From: Wenzhouxiangella marina
Lineage (GTDB): Bacteria > Pseudomonadota > Gammaproteobacteria > Xanthomonadales > Wenzhouxiangellaceae
Assembly: GCF_001187785.1 (NCBI RefSeq)
Contig: NZ_CP012154.1
Coordinates: forward strand, 862,501 to 926,500
DNA: 64,000 nt
Direction of reading: 5' to 3'
A program made the translations under genes and the position numbers. Under the pieces are notes generated by a model that made no database searches, was not told the origin of the DNA, and saw only the letters and a program-made list of their open reading frames with translations. Shown here piece after piece: positions 55,942 to 63,576 of the stretch (the first letter of the stretch is position 1; each line of letters begins with the position of its first letter).

Positions 55942-58673
55942 ACCGGGAACGGCGCATCCACGAACTCTTTCTGGCCGCGCTCGATCGGCCCGCGGAGGAC
56001 CGGCAGGACTGGCTCGCCGAGGCGGCGGGTGACGATCCGGCGGTACTGACCGAAGTGCTGGCTCTGCTCGATGCGGACGCGGCCGCTACCGGCGAACAGG
56101 ATGCGATCGGCCGCATCATCCGCGACGGGGCCCGCGCGCTCGACGAGGCGTCCGACGACCCCGAGGGCGGCCGGATCGGCCAGGCGCTCGGAGCGTGGCG
56201 GCTCGAGCGGCATGTCGCGTCCGGCGGCATGGGTCGGGTCTTCCTGGCCCGGCGGGCCGACGGCGAGTACCAGGCGCTGGCCGCGATCAAGCTACTGCGT
56301 GGCTTTCCGGACGACGAGGCGCTGGCCCGACTGCGTCGTGAACGACAGATCCTGGCCGATCTCGATCATCCCAACATCGCCGGCCTGCTCGACGGCGGCA
56401 GTACCGAGGACGGCCAGCCGTGGCTGGCGATCGAATGGATCGATGGTCGGACGATCGACGCCTGGTGCAGCGACCGCGACCTCGACGATCGGCAGCGCGT
56501 CGCACTCGTGATCAAGGTCTGTGCGGCCGTCGAGGCGGCACACCAGCGCCTGGTGGTGCATCGGGACATCAAGCCCGGCAATGTCCTGGTGGGCAAGGAC
56601 GGCGAGCCGAAGCTGCTCGATTTCGGCATCGCCAAGCTCGTCGACGATTCCTCCGCTGGTACCGCCACGCGGGTACGCTACTACACGCCGGATTTCTCCA
56701 GCCCCGAACAGGTCGAAGGGCGCGCCATGACTACGCTGTCCGACGTCTACAGCCTCGGCCGCCTGCTCGCGGCCGTGCTCGAGGCCGGTCGCCCGGGATA
56801 CCGTCTTCCGTCCGAACTCGGCGCCATTGTCGAGCGTGCGACCGAAGCGGAGCCAGCGCAGCGCTACCCCGGGGCGCGGGCGCTGGCCGACGACCTCGAA
56901 AACTGGCTCGCCGATCGGCCGGTGCAGGCCGCAGCCATCGGCACGCTGCGGCGGCTGGCCAAGTTCGCGCGCAGGCATCGCGCCGCGTTCGCTACGGGCA
57001 CCGCCGCGATGCTGCTGCTGCTGGCCGCCGGTGTCTGGATCGTCCTCGAAAACGCTCGTGCGCGCGCCGCCGAAACCGAGGCGCGCCGGGCGGCGGCGCA
57101 GGCCGAACAGGTGTTGACGATGATGACCGGGATGATCGAGGCCTCGCGACCCGGCGCGGCGGGCGGGCGCGATCTGACGGTGGCCGAGATGCTCGAGGCC
57201 GGCGAACGGCAACAGCGATCCATCGCCATCGACGACCCGGCCCTGGACTCGCGCCTGCAGCTGGCCCTGGGCGAAGCCTGGAAGGCACTGGAGGAATTCG
57301 ACCCCGCGATCGAACGGCTGGCCGAAGCGGCGGCACAGGCACGGGAAGCGGGTGACGCGAGCACCGCGGTCCGGGCGCTGGCCGCGCAGGCGATCGTGCT
57401 GACCTGGAACGGTCGGCAGGAGGAGGCGGGCGCCGTGCTCGAAAGCGCATTTGCGGACCTCGAGGATGGACCGGCGATCGAGCCATCGCTGCGCGCAGAA
57501 TTGCTGAACGCCCGGGGTGTCTGGGCGATCGAAGACGGCCGGCCCGACGAGGCCCGCCGCGACCTCGAGGCCGCGCTCGAAATTCGTCAGAGCATCGAGC
57601 CGGATTCCACCGCCGTTGCCGCCACGCTGCATACGCTGGGCATCGCCGCCGATCGGCACGGCCAGCCCGAGCGCGCGCTCGCTTTCCTCGACCGCGCTCT
57701 CGCTCTCAAGCTCGGCCTGCGGGGACGCCTCGATGTGAGCTACGCCAACACCCAGCACGTTCGAGGCATGGTGCTGCGCCGTCTCGGCCGCTTCGACGAG
57801 GCGGCCGAGGCCATGCGCGACATGATCGCGATTCGGCAGGCGCTGTTCGGCGACGATGATCCACTCGGCAACGTCAATGCGAACGAAATGGCCAACCTGC
57901 TGCACGACCGCGGTGACTATGGGCAGGCGATCGACTTCTATCGTCGTGCCATCACAGCCGACCGGCGTAATCAGGACGATGCGCCGGGCGATAGCGAATG
58001 GATCTACCTGAACAATCTGGCCGCCGCGCACGAGGATCGGGGGGATTTCCGGACCGCTGTGGGACTGCTGGAGCAATCGATCGCACTTCGCGCGGCGAAG
58101 TTCGGCGATGAGCACCTCAACACCGTGCGTGCACAGGACAATCTGAGCCGGGTACTGATCTCCCTGGGTGAGTTCGAACGTGCCGAATCATTGAACGGCA
58201 GGGTCGTCGATCAGCGGCGGCAGCAGCTCGGCCCCGATCACCCCGACGTCAGGATCGCCCGGCTGCGCGGTCTGCGGATCGCGGCCGAACGGCAGCCCAC
58301 CGACGCCGCAGCGGTGCGCGCCTATGTCGGCGCGGTCGAGGCCTGGCTGTCCGACCAGCCGGCCACCGGATCGCGCGCGCTGGCCCAGCGCGGCCATGCC
58401 GGGCGGCTGTTGATCGGCATCGGCGAGCTCGACAGGGCCCGGGGCCATCTGCGCGCCGCCAGCTCGGGCTACCGTTCCGCCCTGGCCGAGGACCACCCCA
58501 GGGCCGCCGAGCTGGAACTACACCTGGCGCGCATCGACCGGCTCGAGGGCCGCCGGGAAGCGGCCGAAGCCCGCCTGGCTGCGGCGCGGCCGATCCTGCA
58601 GCAGCGCCTGGCAGCGACCGCCCCGGCGCTCGACCTGCTCGCGTCCCTCGAGGGTTCCGACGCCGGCGATTGA
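55938..58673 (+). CDS. Membrane Ser/Thr protein kinase with C-terminal TPR repeats
   Basis: 911 residues. Pkn-type kinase domain near residues 88-340: glycine loop GGMGRVFLARR, Lys in AAIKLL, catalytic HRDIKPGN near residue 208, LLDFGIAKL near 226, activation-segment TPDFSSPEQ. One membrane segment near 353-373 (GTAAMLLLLAAGVWIVL). About ten TPR-like repeats follow outside the membrane or in the periplasm. No PASTA repeats. Coupled to the ECF gene upstream; a FG-GAP protein follows, 97 bases on. Confidence 0.93.
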   Translation: MNRERRIHELFLAALDRPAEDRQDWLAEAAGDDPAVLTEVLALLDADAAATGEQDAIGRIIRDGARALDEASDDPEGGRIGQALGAWRLERHVASGGMGRVFLARRADGEYQALAAIKLLRGFPDDEALARLRRERQILADLDHPNIAGLLDGGSTEDGQPWLAIEWIDGRTIDAWCSDRDLDDRQRVALVIKVCAAVEAAHQRLVVHRDIKPGNVLVGKDGEPKLLDFGIAKLVDDSSAGTATRVRYYTPDFSSPEQVEGRAMTTLSDVYSLGRLLAAVLEAGRPGYRLPSELGAIVERATEAEPAQRYPGARALADDLENWLADRPVQAAAIGTLRRLAKFARRHRAAFATGTAAMLLLLAAGVWIVLENARARAAETEARRAAAQAEQVLTMMTGMIEASRPGAAGGRDLTVAEMLEAGERQQRSIAIDDPALDSRLQLALGEAWKALEEFDPAIERLAEAAAQAREAGDASTAVRALAAQAIVLTWNGRQEEAGAVLESAFADLEDGPAIEPSLRAELLNARGVWAIEDGRPDEARRDLEAALEIRQSIEPDSTAVAATLHTLGIAADRHGQPERALAFLDRALALKLGLRGRLDVSYANTQHVRGMVLRRLGRFDEAAEAMRDMIAIRQALFGDDDPLGNVNANEMANLLHDRGDYGQAIDFYRRAITADRRNQDDAPGDSEWIYLNNLAAAHEDRGDFRTAVGLLEQSIALRAAKFGDEHLNTVRAQDNLSRVLISLGEFERAESLNGRVVDQRRQQLGPDHPDVRIARLRGLRIAAERQPTDAAAVRAYVGAVEAWLSDQPATGSRALAQRGHAGRLLIGIGELDRARGHLRAASSGYRSALAEDHPRAAELELHLARIDRLEGRREAAEARLAAARPILQQRLAATAPALDLLASLEGSDAGD

Positions 58674-58770
58674 TCCCCAGCTTCCGCCGGGGGAAGAAAT
58701 CTGGCGGGTTCGCCGCGGCCGCGTCGTATCCCCTCACGACACTGCCAATCTTCGTGCCAGGAGACCAGCC

Positions 58771-60888
58771 ATGAGACTGCACCGCCCCCGCCCTGCCTGC
58801 CGGCCGACATTCGCCGACACAGCCTTTGCCGCACAGCACACCCTGCGGCACGTGCTGGCATCGCTGATCCTGCCGCTGGTGCTGTTGTCCCTGCCCGTGC
58901 TGGTCGCCTGGGCAGAGACCGCGCCGTCCGACCCGTCCCCGTCTGCTGCACCGGTGAGACTGCCCTCGGGTCTTGACGTGAACGACTGGCAGGCGATCCG
59001 GGCCGGCATCGAAGCGCATCGCCAGTCCGAGGCCATCCGTGCCGTGTCCGGTAGCGCTGCCGGGGCCCATACGGCGACCCACCCGCGGACCGTCAACCTC
59101 ACCTTCGCACAGCAGGCCTACCTCAAGGCGTCCAACACCGGCCAGAACGATGCCCTTGGTTACTCCGTCGCGATCAGCGGCGACACGGTGGTGGTCGGGG
59201 CCTTTCTCGAGCGCAGCGGCGCCACCGGGGTCGGCGGCGATCAGGACGACGACTCGGCGACGGCCGCCGGCGCGGCCTACGTGTTCGTGCGCGACGAGGA
59301 CCAGACCTGGACCCAGCAGGCCTATCTCAAGGCGTCCAATGCCGAGCTGGGCGATCAGTTCGGCTGGTCGGTCGCGATCAGCGGCGACACGATCGCGGTC
59401 GGGGCCAACGCCGAGAGCAGCAGCGCCCGGGGCGTTAACGGCGATCAGGACGACAACGCGGCTCCCGCCTCCGGCGCGGTCTATGTGTTCGTGCGCGACG
59501 GCACGAGCTGGAGCCAGCAGGCCTACCTCAAGGCCTCGAACACCGACCCGCTCGACCGCTTCGGCCACTCGGTCGCGATCAGCGGGGACAGGCTGGTGGT
59601 CGGCGCCCCGTTCGAGGACAGCCCGTTCACCCGGCCGGATATAACCAACGATCTCATCAACAAGCAATGGAACAGGGCGCCGGACCACGACGCCGGCGCG
59701 GTCTACGTCTTTGTCCGCAATGAAGGCAGCTGGACGCAGCAGGTCTACCTCAAGCCCTCCTGGAACTCTTCCGACGACCGGTTCGGCCACTCGGTCGCGA
59801 TCAGCGGCGATACGGTCGTCGTCGGCTCGCCGAACGAGGACAGCAGCGGGACCGGTGTCGAACCCGGCAATGGCGATAGCTTCGCCCCCGTGGATTCTCC
59901 GCAGCGGGACGATTCCGCCCCCCAGGCCGGCGCGGTGTGGGTGTTCCTGCACGACCCCGACTTCTTTCGCTGGAATGGCTGGAAACCCCAGGCCTACGTG
60001 AAGGCCTCCAACACCGACGCGGGCGATGCATTCGGTTCCGCGATCGCCATCAGCGGCGATACCCTCGTCATCGGCGCGCCCGGCGAAGACAGCGAGGCGA
60101 CCGGCCTCGATGGCGAGCAGGGCAACAATTCGGCCAACGGCGCCGGCGCGACCTACGTGTTCCAGCGCAGCGAAATCGACAACGAAACGGTCTGGCAGCA
60201 GCAGGCCTACCTCAAGGCGTCCAATACCGGGCAGGGCGATCAGTTCGGCTGGTCGGTCGCGATCAGCGGCGACATGCTGGTGGTCGCAGCCGAGCGCGAG
60301 GACTCCGGCGCCACCGGCGTCGATGGCGCTCAGGACGACGACTCGGCGGTCGATTCGGGCGCGGCCTACCTGTTCCGGCGCAGCGGTGCTGGCTGGCAGC
60401 AACAGGCCTACCTCAAGGCGTCCAATACCGGCCCGTTCGATGCCTTCGGCCTGTCGGCGGCGGTCAGCGGCACGACGGCGGTGGTCGGTGCGCCGGCCGA
60501 GGGCAGCGCAGCCACCGGCGTCAACGGGGACGGCAGCGACGATTCGGCCCCGTACTCCGGCGCCGCCTACGTCTTCGATCTGGCCCGCTACCTGATCGGC
60601 GGCACGGTTTCCGGCCTGGGCGGCACTGGCCTGGTACTGCAGAACAACGGCGGTGACGATCTGGAGATCAGCGCCAACGGGGCCTTCGCCTTTCCGACGA
60701 CGGTGCTCGATGGCAACAGCTATTCCGTCACCGTGGCCAGTCAGCCCACCGATCCCGACCGGGCCTGCACCGTGACGAACGGTCAGGGTGTGCTGAACGG
60801 CGCGGACATCACCGATGTGCAGGTGACCTGTCGCCCGGATGCCGTATTTGCCGACCGCTTCGCGTCGCCGGCCCCGGACGATCCCTAA
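58771..60888 (+). CDS. Exported seven-repeat FG-GAP beta-propeller protein with FxDRFA tail
   Basis: 705 residues with a signal peptide ending LVAWAE. Seven copies of a repeat beginning QQAYLKASN and continuing AFG-type then VAISGDTVVVGA strands: an integrin-alpha-like propeller with seven blades. A small Ig-like domain follows (YLIGGTVSGLGGTGL... VQVTC). The tail VFADRFASPAPDDP is a variant of the FxDRFE ending found on other exported proteins here. Third gene after the ECF-kinase pair. Binding role inferred. Confidence 0.9.
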   Translation: MRLHRPRPACRPTFADTAFAAQHTLRHVLASLILPLVLLSLPVLVAWAETAPSDPSPSAAPVRLPSGLDVNDWQAIRAGIEAHRQSEAIRAVSGSAAGAHTATHPRTVNLTFAQQAYLKASNTGQNDALGYSVAISGDTVVVGAFLERSGATGVGGDQDDDSATAAGAAYVFVRDEDQTWTQQAYLKASNAELGDQFGWSVAISGDTIAVGANAESSSARGVNGDQDDNAAPASGAVYVFVRDGTSWSQQAYLKASNTDPLDRFGHSVAISGDRLVVGAPFEDSPFTRPDITNDLINKQWNRAPDHDAGAVYVFVRNEGSWTQQVYLKPSWNSSDDRFGHSVAISGDTVVVGSPNEDSSGTGVEPGNGDSFAPVDSPQRDDSAPQAGAVWVFLHDPDFFRWNGWKPQAYVKASNTDAGDAFGSAIAISGDTLVIGAPGEDSEATGLDGEQGNNSANGAGATYVFQRSEIDNETVWQQQAYLKASNTGQGDQFGWSVAISGDMLVVAAEREDSGATGVDGAQDDDSAVDSGAAYLFRRSGAGWQQQAYLKASNTGPFDAFGLSAAVSGTTAVVGAPAEGSAATGVNGDGSDDSAPYSGAAYVFDLARYLIGGTVSGLGGTGLVLQNNGGDDLEISANGAFAFPTTVLDGNSYSVTVASQPTDPDRACTVTNGQGVLNGADITDVQVTCRPDAVFADRFASPAPDDP

Positions 60889-60949
60889 TCGCGGCCTCCG
60901 TTTGCACTTCTGCCTAGTGTCCTGATCCTTTCGCTGATGATCGCCTGCG

Positions 60950-60978
60950 GTGACATCAGGACGTCATGACGCTAGAAT
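60950..60978 (+). promoter_or_regulatory. relBE-like promoter and operator
   Basis: GTGACA (60950-60955) and TAGAAT (60973-60978), 17 bases apart. The spacer contains the perfect palindrome CGTCATGACG (60962-60971), a likely site for the antitoxin. An outer inverted pair, GTCCTGAT (60919-60926) and ATCAGGAC (60955-60962), overlaps the -35. Confidence 0.72.
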
Positions 60979-61014
60979 GTCCACTTTGCTCTCGGCTACC
61001 CGTGGAGAATTGCG

Positions 61015-61248
61015 ATGGGCGATGCAACCAAACGCTCGACGGTGTACTTCGATCCTGGCCTTCATGCTGCCCTGCGGCTCAAGGCTGCACACACCCAGCG
61101 GTCGATTTCCGACCTGGTCAACGATGCTGTGCGCGCTGCGTTGGCCGAAGACCAGGAAGACCTGGCCGCTTTTGCTGACCGAGTCGGCGAGCCGACGATG
61201 AGCTACGAGGCGCTGCTCGATGATCTGAAAGCGCATGGCAAGCTATAG
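61015..61248 (+). CDS. RelB-like ribbon-helix-helix antitoxin
   Basis: 77 residues. N-terminal RHH (KRSTVYFDPGLHAALRLKAA, RSISDLVNDAVRAAL) and an acidic C-terminal tail (YEALLDDLKAHGKL) that should bind the toxin. Overlaps the toxin gene by 14 bases. Likely represses its own promoter at the CGTCATGACG palindrome. Confidence 0.88.
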   Translation: MGDATKRSTVYFDPGLHAALRLKAAHTQRSISDLVNDAVRAALAEDQEDLAAFADRVGEPTMSYEALLDDLKAHGKL

Positions 61249-61498
61249 GCTGGAATTCAAGCGCTCGGTCGCCAGGGACCTCCGCGCCATTCCGAAAAAG
61301 GACGTCCGGAAAATCCTCGATCGCATCGAAGCGCTGCCCGGCAATCCACGTCCGGCCGGCTGCGAAAAGCTCTCGGGTCTCGAGCGCTACCGGATTCGCC
61401 AGGGGCGTTACCGGATTCTCTACGAGATCATCGACGACAGATTGCTCATCACCGTCGTCAAGATCGGTCATCGCCGATCCGTCTACAGGAACGCGTAA
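61235..61498 (+). CDS. RelE/ParE-family toxin
   Basis: 87 residues. YRLEFKRSVARDLRAIPKKD, GCEKLSGLERYRIRQGRYRI and VVKIGHRRSVYRNA are the three conserved blocks of RelE-fold toxins, with the basic C-terminal strand that contacts ribosomal mRNA in RelE. Co-transcribed with the RHH antitoxin. Ribosome-dependent RNase is likeliest; ParE-type gyrase action cannot be excluded. Confidence 0.9.
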   Translation: MASYRLEFKRSVARDLRAIPKKDVRKILDRIEALPGNPRPAGCEKLSGLERYRIRQGRYRILYEIIDDRLLITVVKIGHRRSVYRNA

Positions 61499-61534
61499 GG
61501 CGAATCGACGCCGCCGCCTGCCGGGTTTCCTCCG

Positions 61535-61834
61535 TCAGAAGCCGAGGAACAGCGTATCCAGCGCTGCCGCGATCTCGTCTCGCTTCGCCTCGAGGCTGTC
61601 GAATGCAGTGCGCAATTCGCTCTGTGGAACTGCGGCCATGAACTGCGTCGCCATCACCACTTCCTGATCCTGGATGATAAAGACGGGATTGAGGTGCTCG
61701 GCAGCTGCCGGGCCTGAAGACCTGGGCAGCAGCGGCACGACGACTCGTGTATTTAGGCCGCTCAGGAGCTCTGACTGGACGTCGAGCAAATAGTCCTCTT
61801 CGTTTTCGTTCCTGAACAGATCAGAGCGGGCCAT
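61535..61834 (-). CDS. ccdB: CcdB-family toxin
   Basis: 99 residues, close to the 101 of plasmid CcdB. LLDVQSELLSGLNTRVVVPL and FIIQDQEVVMATQFMAAVP align with VDVQSDIIDTPGRRMVIPL and the MTTDMASVP strand. CcdB blocks DNA gyrase. The final residues are FLGF, whereas plasmid F CcdB ends FWGI; the Trp there is needed for gyrase poisoning, so activity is uncertain. Overlaps ccdA by one base (TGATG). Confidence 0.88.
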   Translation of the reverse strand: MARSDLFRNENEEDYLLDVQSELLSGLNTRVVVPLLPRSSGPAAAEHLNPVFIIQDQEVVMATQFMAAVPQSELRTAFDSLEAKRDEIAAALDTLFLGF

Positions 61835-62079
61835 CAGAACTGCCGGTAGCGGGACAGCGGCAAACCATTCGCTTCGACGTATTCGTTCGAACTCGCGAGA
61901 GCGCTGGCGTTTTCTCGTAGCCACCGCGCCCTCTTGTGCTGCTTCACAGCCTCGGCGATGCCTGCCTCCGCTGACCGGGAAATATTGATCCCGAGGGCTC
62001 TGGCCTCTTCCAGCAGCGCGCTGTCAAGCGACAGATTGGCAGCTTTACGGCTGGATTCTTTCCTTTTGGTAGCTTGCAT
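61834..62079 (-). CDS. ccdA: CcdA-family antitoxin
   Basis: 81 residues from ATG 62079 (MQATKRKESSRKAANLSLDS); the frame extends 19 codons upstream with no support. The N-terminal RHH and the C-terminal arm (NEYVEANGLPLSRYRQF) match CcdA, whose tail strips CcdB from gyrase. First gene of the minus-strand pair; its promoter lies in the 236-base region shared with the divergent HTH gene. Confidence 0.88.
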   Translation of the reverse strand: MQATKRKESSRKAANLSLDSALLEEARALGINISRSAEAGIAEAVKQHKRARWLRENASALASSNEYVEANGLPLSRYRQF

Positions 62080-62157
62080 GGCGCGGTCCCGGCACAAACA
62101 TGTGTGGAACATATGCGCACAACTGATGCGCATCAAGTTCGTCTCCCTGGGTTCCAG

Positions 62158-62214
62158 GGATCAGGTCCTGGCGGATCAGGTCCTGGCTGTCCTGAATTGC
62201 CGTCCTGAATTGCC
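62158..62214. repeat. Two adjacent perfect tandem doublets between ccdA and the HTH gene
   Basis: A 15-bp unit (GGATCAGGTCCTGGC) occurs twice at 62158-62187, followed directly by a 13-bp unit (GTCCTGAATTGCC) twice at 62189-62214. They lie in the divergent promoter region of two toxin-antitoxin operons and could be binding sites or recent slippage products. Confidence 0.75.
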
Positions 62215-62280
62215 GTCCCGTCAGTCGCTGTCCTGGATTGCCAGCCCATCCATGTATTTCCATGACTCGATCTTTCCTTT

Positions 62281-62310
62281 TTGCAAATATACGCATTGGA
62301 TGCGTAGAAT
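62281..62310 (+). promoter_or_regulatory. Promoter and operator of the HTH-nucleotidyltransferase pair
   Basis: TTGCAA (62281-62286) and TAGAAT (62305-62310), 18 bases apart. The perfect inverted repeat TACGCATTGGATGCGTA (62290-62306) runs into the -10. The -10 ends five bases before ATG 62316, so the message is probably leaderless. Confidence 0.75.
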
Positions 62311-62315
62311 GCCGT

Positions 62316-62915
62316 ATGGACTGCAACGCACAATTGGAAGAACTGATGATTCGCTACGCCCTGCGCCGCCGGGATGTGGCGCGATTATTGGGCAAGCCCT
62401 TGAATTCGGCCGAGGGTTACAGCAACTCGACCGTTGATCGCTGGCTGAGCGGCGACAACCCGGTGCCGGAAATGGCGCTGGAGTTGCTGACGATGAAGCT
62501 AGAGGGCCGGGAAGAGCGCTCCGACCACTGGCAGTGCCTGATCCGGCAACCGCTGGGATACCGCGATCAGCGGGCACTGGAGGTCGATCTCGCGGCCGTG
62601 ATGGCGCAGATCGAGCGTGGAAATCTCCCGCGCACCGGACGCACTTCGAGACCAGAAGCACTGCAGCGAGCTGGCTACCTGCTTGAATTGATCGCTCAGC
62701 TTGGGGGGCCGCGGTTTCAGCCGCATCGGGAAAAGCTCCTGAAGGAAGCCGCGCGGTTGCGGGCCCGGCTTGGTGAGCGTCGGCAATCGGTGCCGTTGCG
62801 GGCCAACGAAGCGGTCCATAGCGAAACCATGGATGACCTGGCCCGCAAATGGGGCCTGAGCCGAGGGGCCGACATTCGGCGATTCCGCCAGCTTGCCCTG
62901 AGCGGCCACGTCTGA
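62316..62915 (+). CDS. HTH protein, probable antitoxin/regulator partner of a nucleotidyltransferase
   Basis: 199 residues from ATG 62316. An HTH-like N terminus (MIRYALRRRDVARLLGKP... STVDRWLSGDNPVPEMALELL) precedes a central helical part and a C-terminal basic helix pair ending WGLSRGADIRRFRQLALSG. Its stop overlaps the next start (TGATG). This gene order, regulator then nucleotidyltransferase, resembles AbiEi/AbiEii-type pairs but the sequence is not one I can name. It probably binds the palindrome in its own promoter. Confidence 0.75.
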   Translation: MDCNAQLEELMIRYALRRRDVARLLGKPLNSAEGYSNSTVDRWLSGDNPVPEMALELLTMKLEGREERSDHWQCLIRQPLGYRDQRALEVDLAAVMAQIERGNLPRTGRTSRPEALQRAGYLLELIAQLGGPRFQPHREKLLKEAARLRARLGERRQSVPLRANEAVHSETMDDLARKWGLSRGADIRRFRQLALSGHV

Positions 62916-63502
62916 TGCAGGACAGTCTGCAGCAGGCGCTCCAGGAGCTCGTCGATCGGATCGCCCGCCAGGTCAGAGCTGACCAGGTGGTCGACGCCTT
63001 TCTGGCCGGCGGTGTCGCCACCTACATGCACCTCCAGAAAGCCGGCGGATCCGCTGCTGAATCAGCAAGGTACTCCGAGGATGCGGATCTGCACTTCGGT
63101 CGATCCCTGATTCTCGAAGACCTCCCGGTGGTGGCCTACAAGGATCGGGATGGCGATGAGCGAATGCTGGCTTTGGATGGCAGCTACACGATCGATATCG
63201 GCTTGCGCCATCCCGACTGTTTCGACGACGCAGAATTCCTCTTTTCCAGTGCCAACGGACGTGTGCGCTTGTTTCTCTTGAACCCTATGGACCTTGCGGT
63301 CACCAAGACCGGCCGCTTTCAGGACCATGACAGGGCAGACATCGAATCGCTCGCGAGGGCCGGGCTGCTCGAAGCGGAAGCGTTTCGTGAACGGGCTACA
63401 GAGGCCCTGGATTACCTGGCAACCGACCCAGCAATGGTGCGCATCCATATCGACGAAGCGGCCGAGTTGATTGCGGCGTCATCTTCTTCCGCTCCCGAAT
63501 GA
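62915..63502 (+). CDS. Nucleotidyltransferase-fold protein (DUF6036-like), putative toxin
   Basis: 195 residues. FLAGGVATYMHLQKAGGSAA and RYSEDADLHFGR give the GG...(S)xDxD signature of the minimal nucleotidyltransferase fold; the acidic pair would bind metal. The C-terminal half is helical (FRERATEALDYLATDPAM). Coupled to the HTH gene by TGATG. Relatives include AbiEii and MenT-like enzymes that act on tRNA or nucleotides; whether this one is toxic is inference. A start further upstream at 62849 overlaps the HTH gene and is rejected. Confidence 0.82.
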   Translation: MQDSLQQALQELVDRIARQVRADQVVDAFLAGGVATYMHLQKAGGSAAESARYSEDADLHFGRSLILEDLPVVAYKDRDGDERMLALDGSYTIDIGLRHPDCFDDAEFLFSSANGRVRLFLLNPMDLAVTKTGRFQDHDRADIESLARAGLLEAEAFRERATEALDYLATDPAMVRIHIDEAAELIAASSSSAPE

Positions 63503-63576
63503 ATGTAGATCGTAGTCATTGCTGGAACCCGGACGTATTCCGTTGCTCATTACCTGGATGTCCAAGGGCCGTTATT

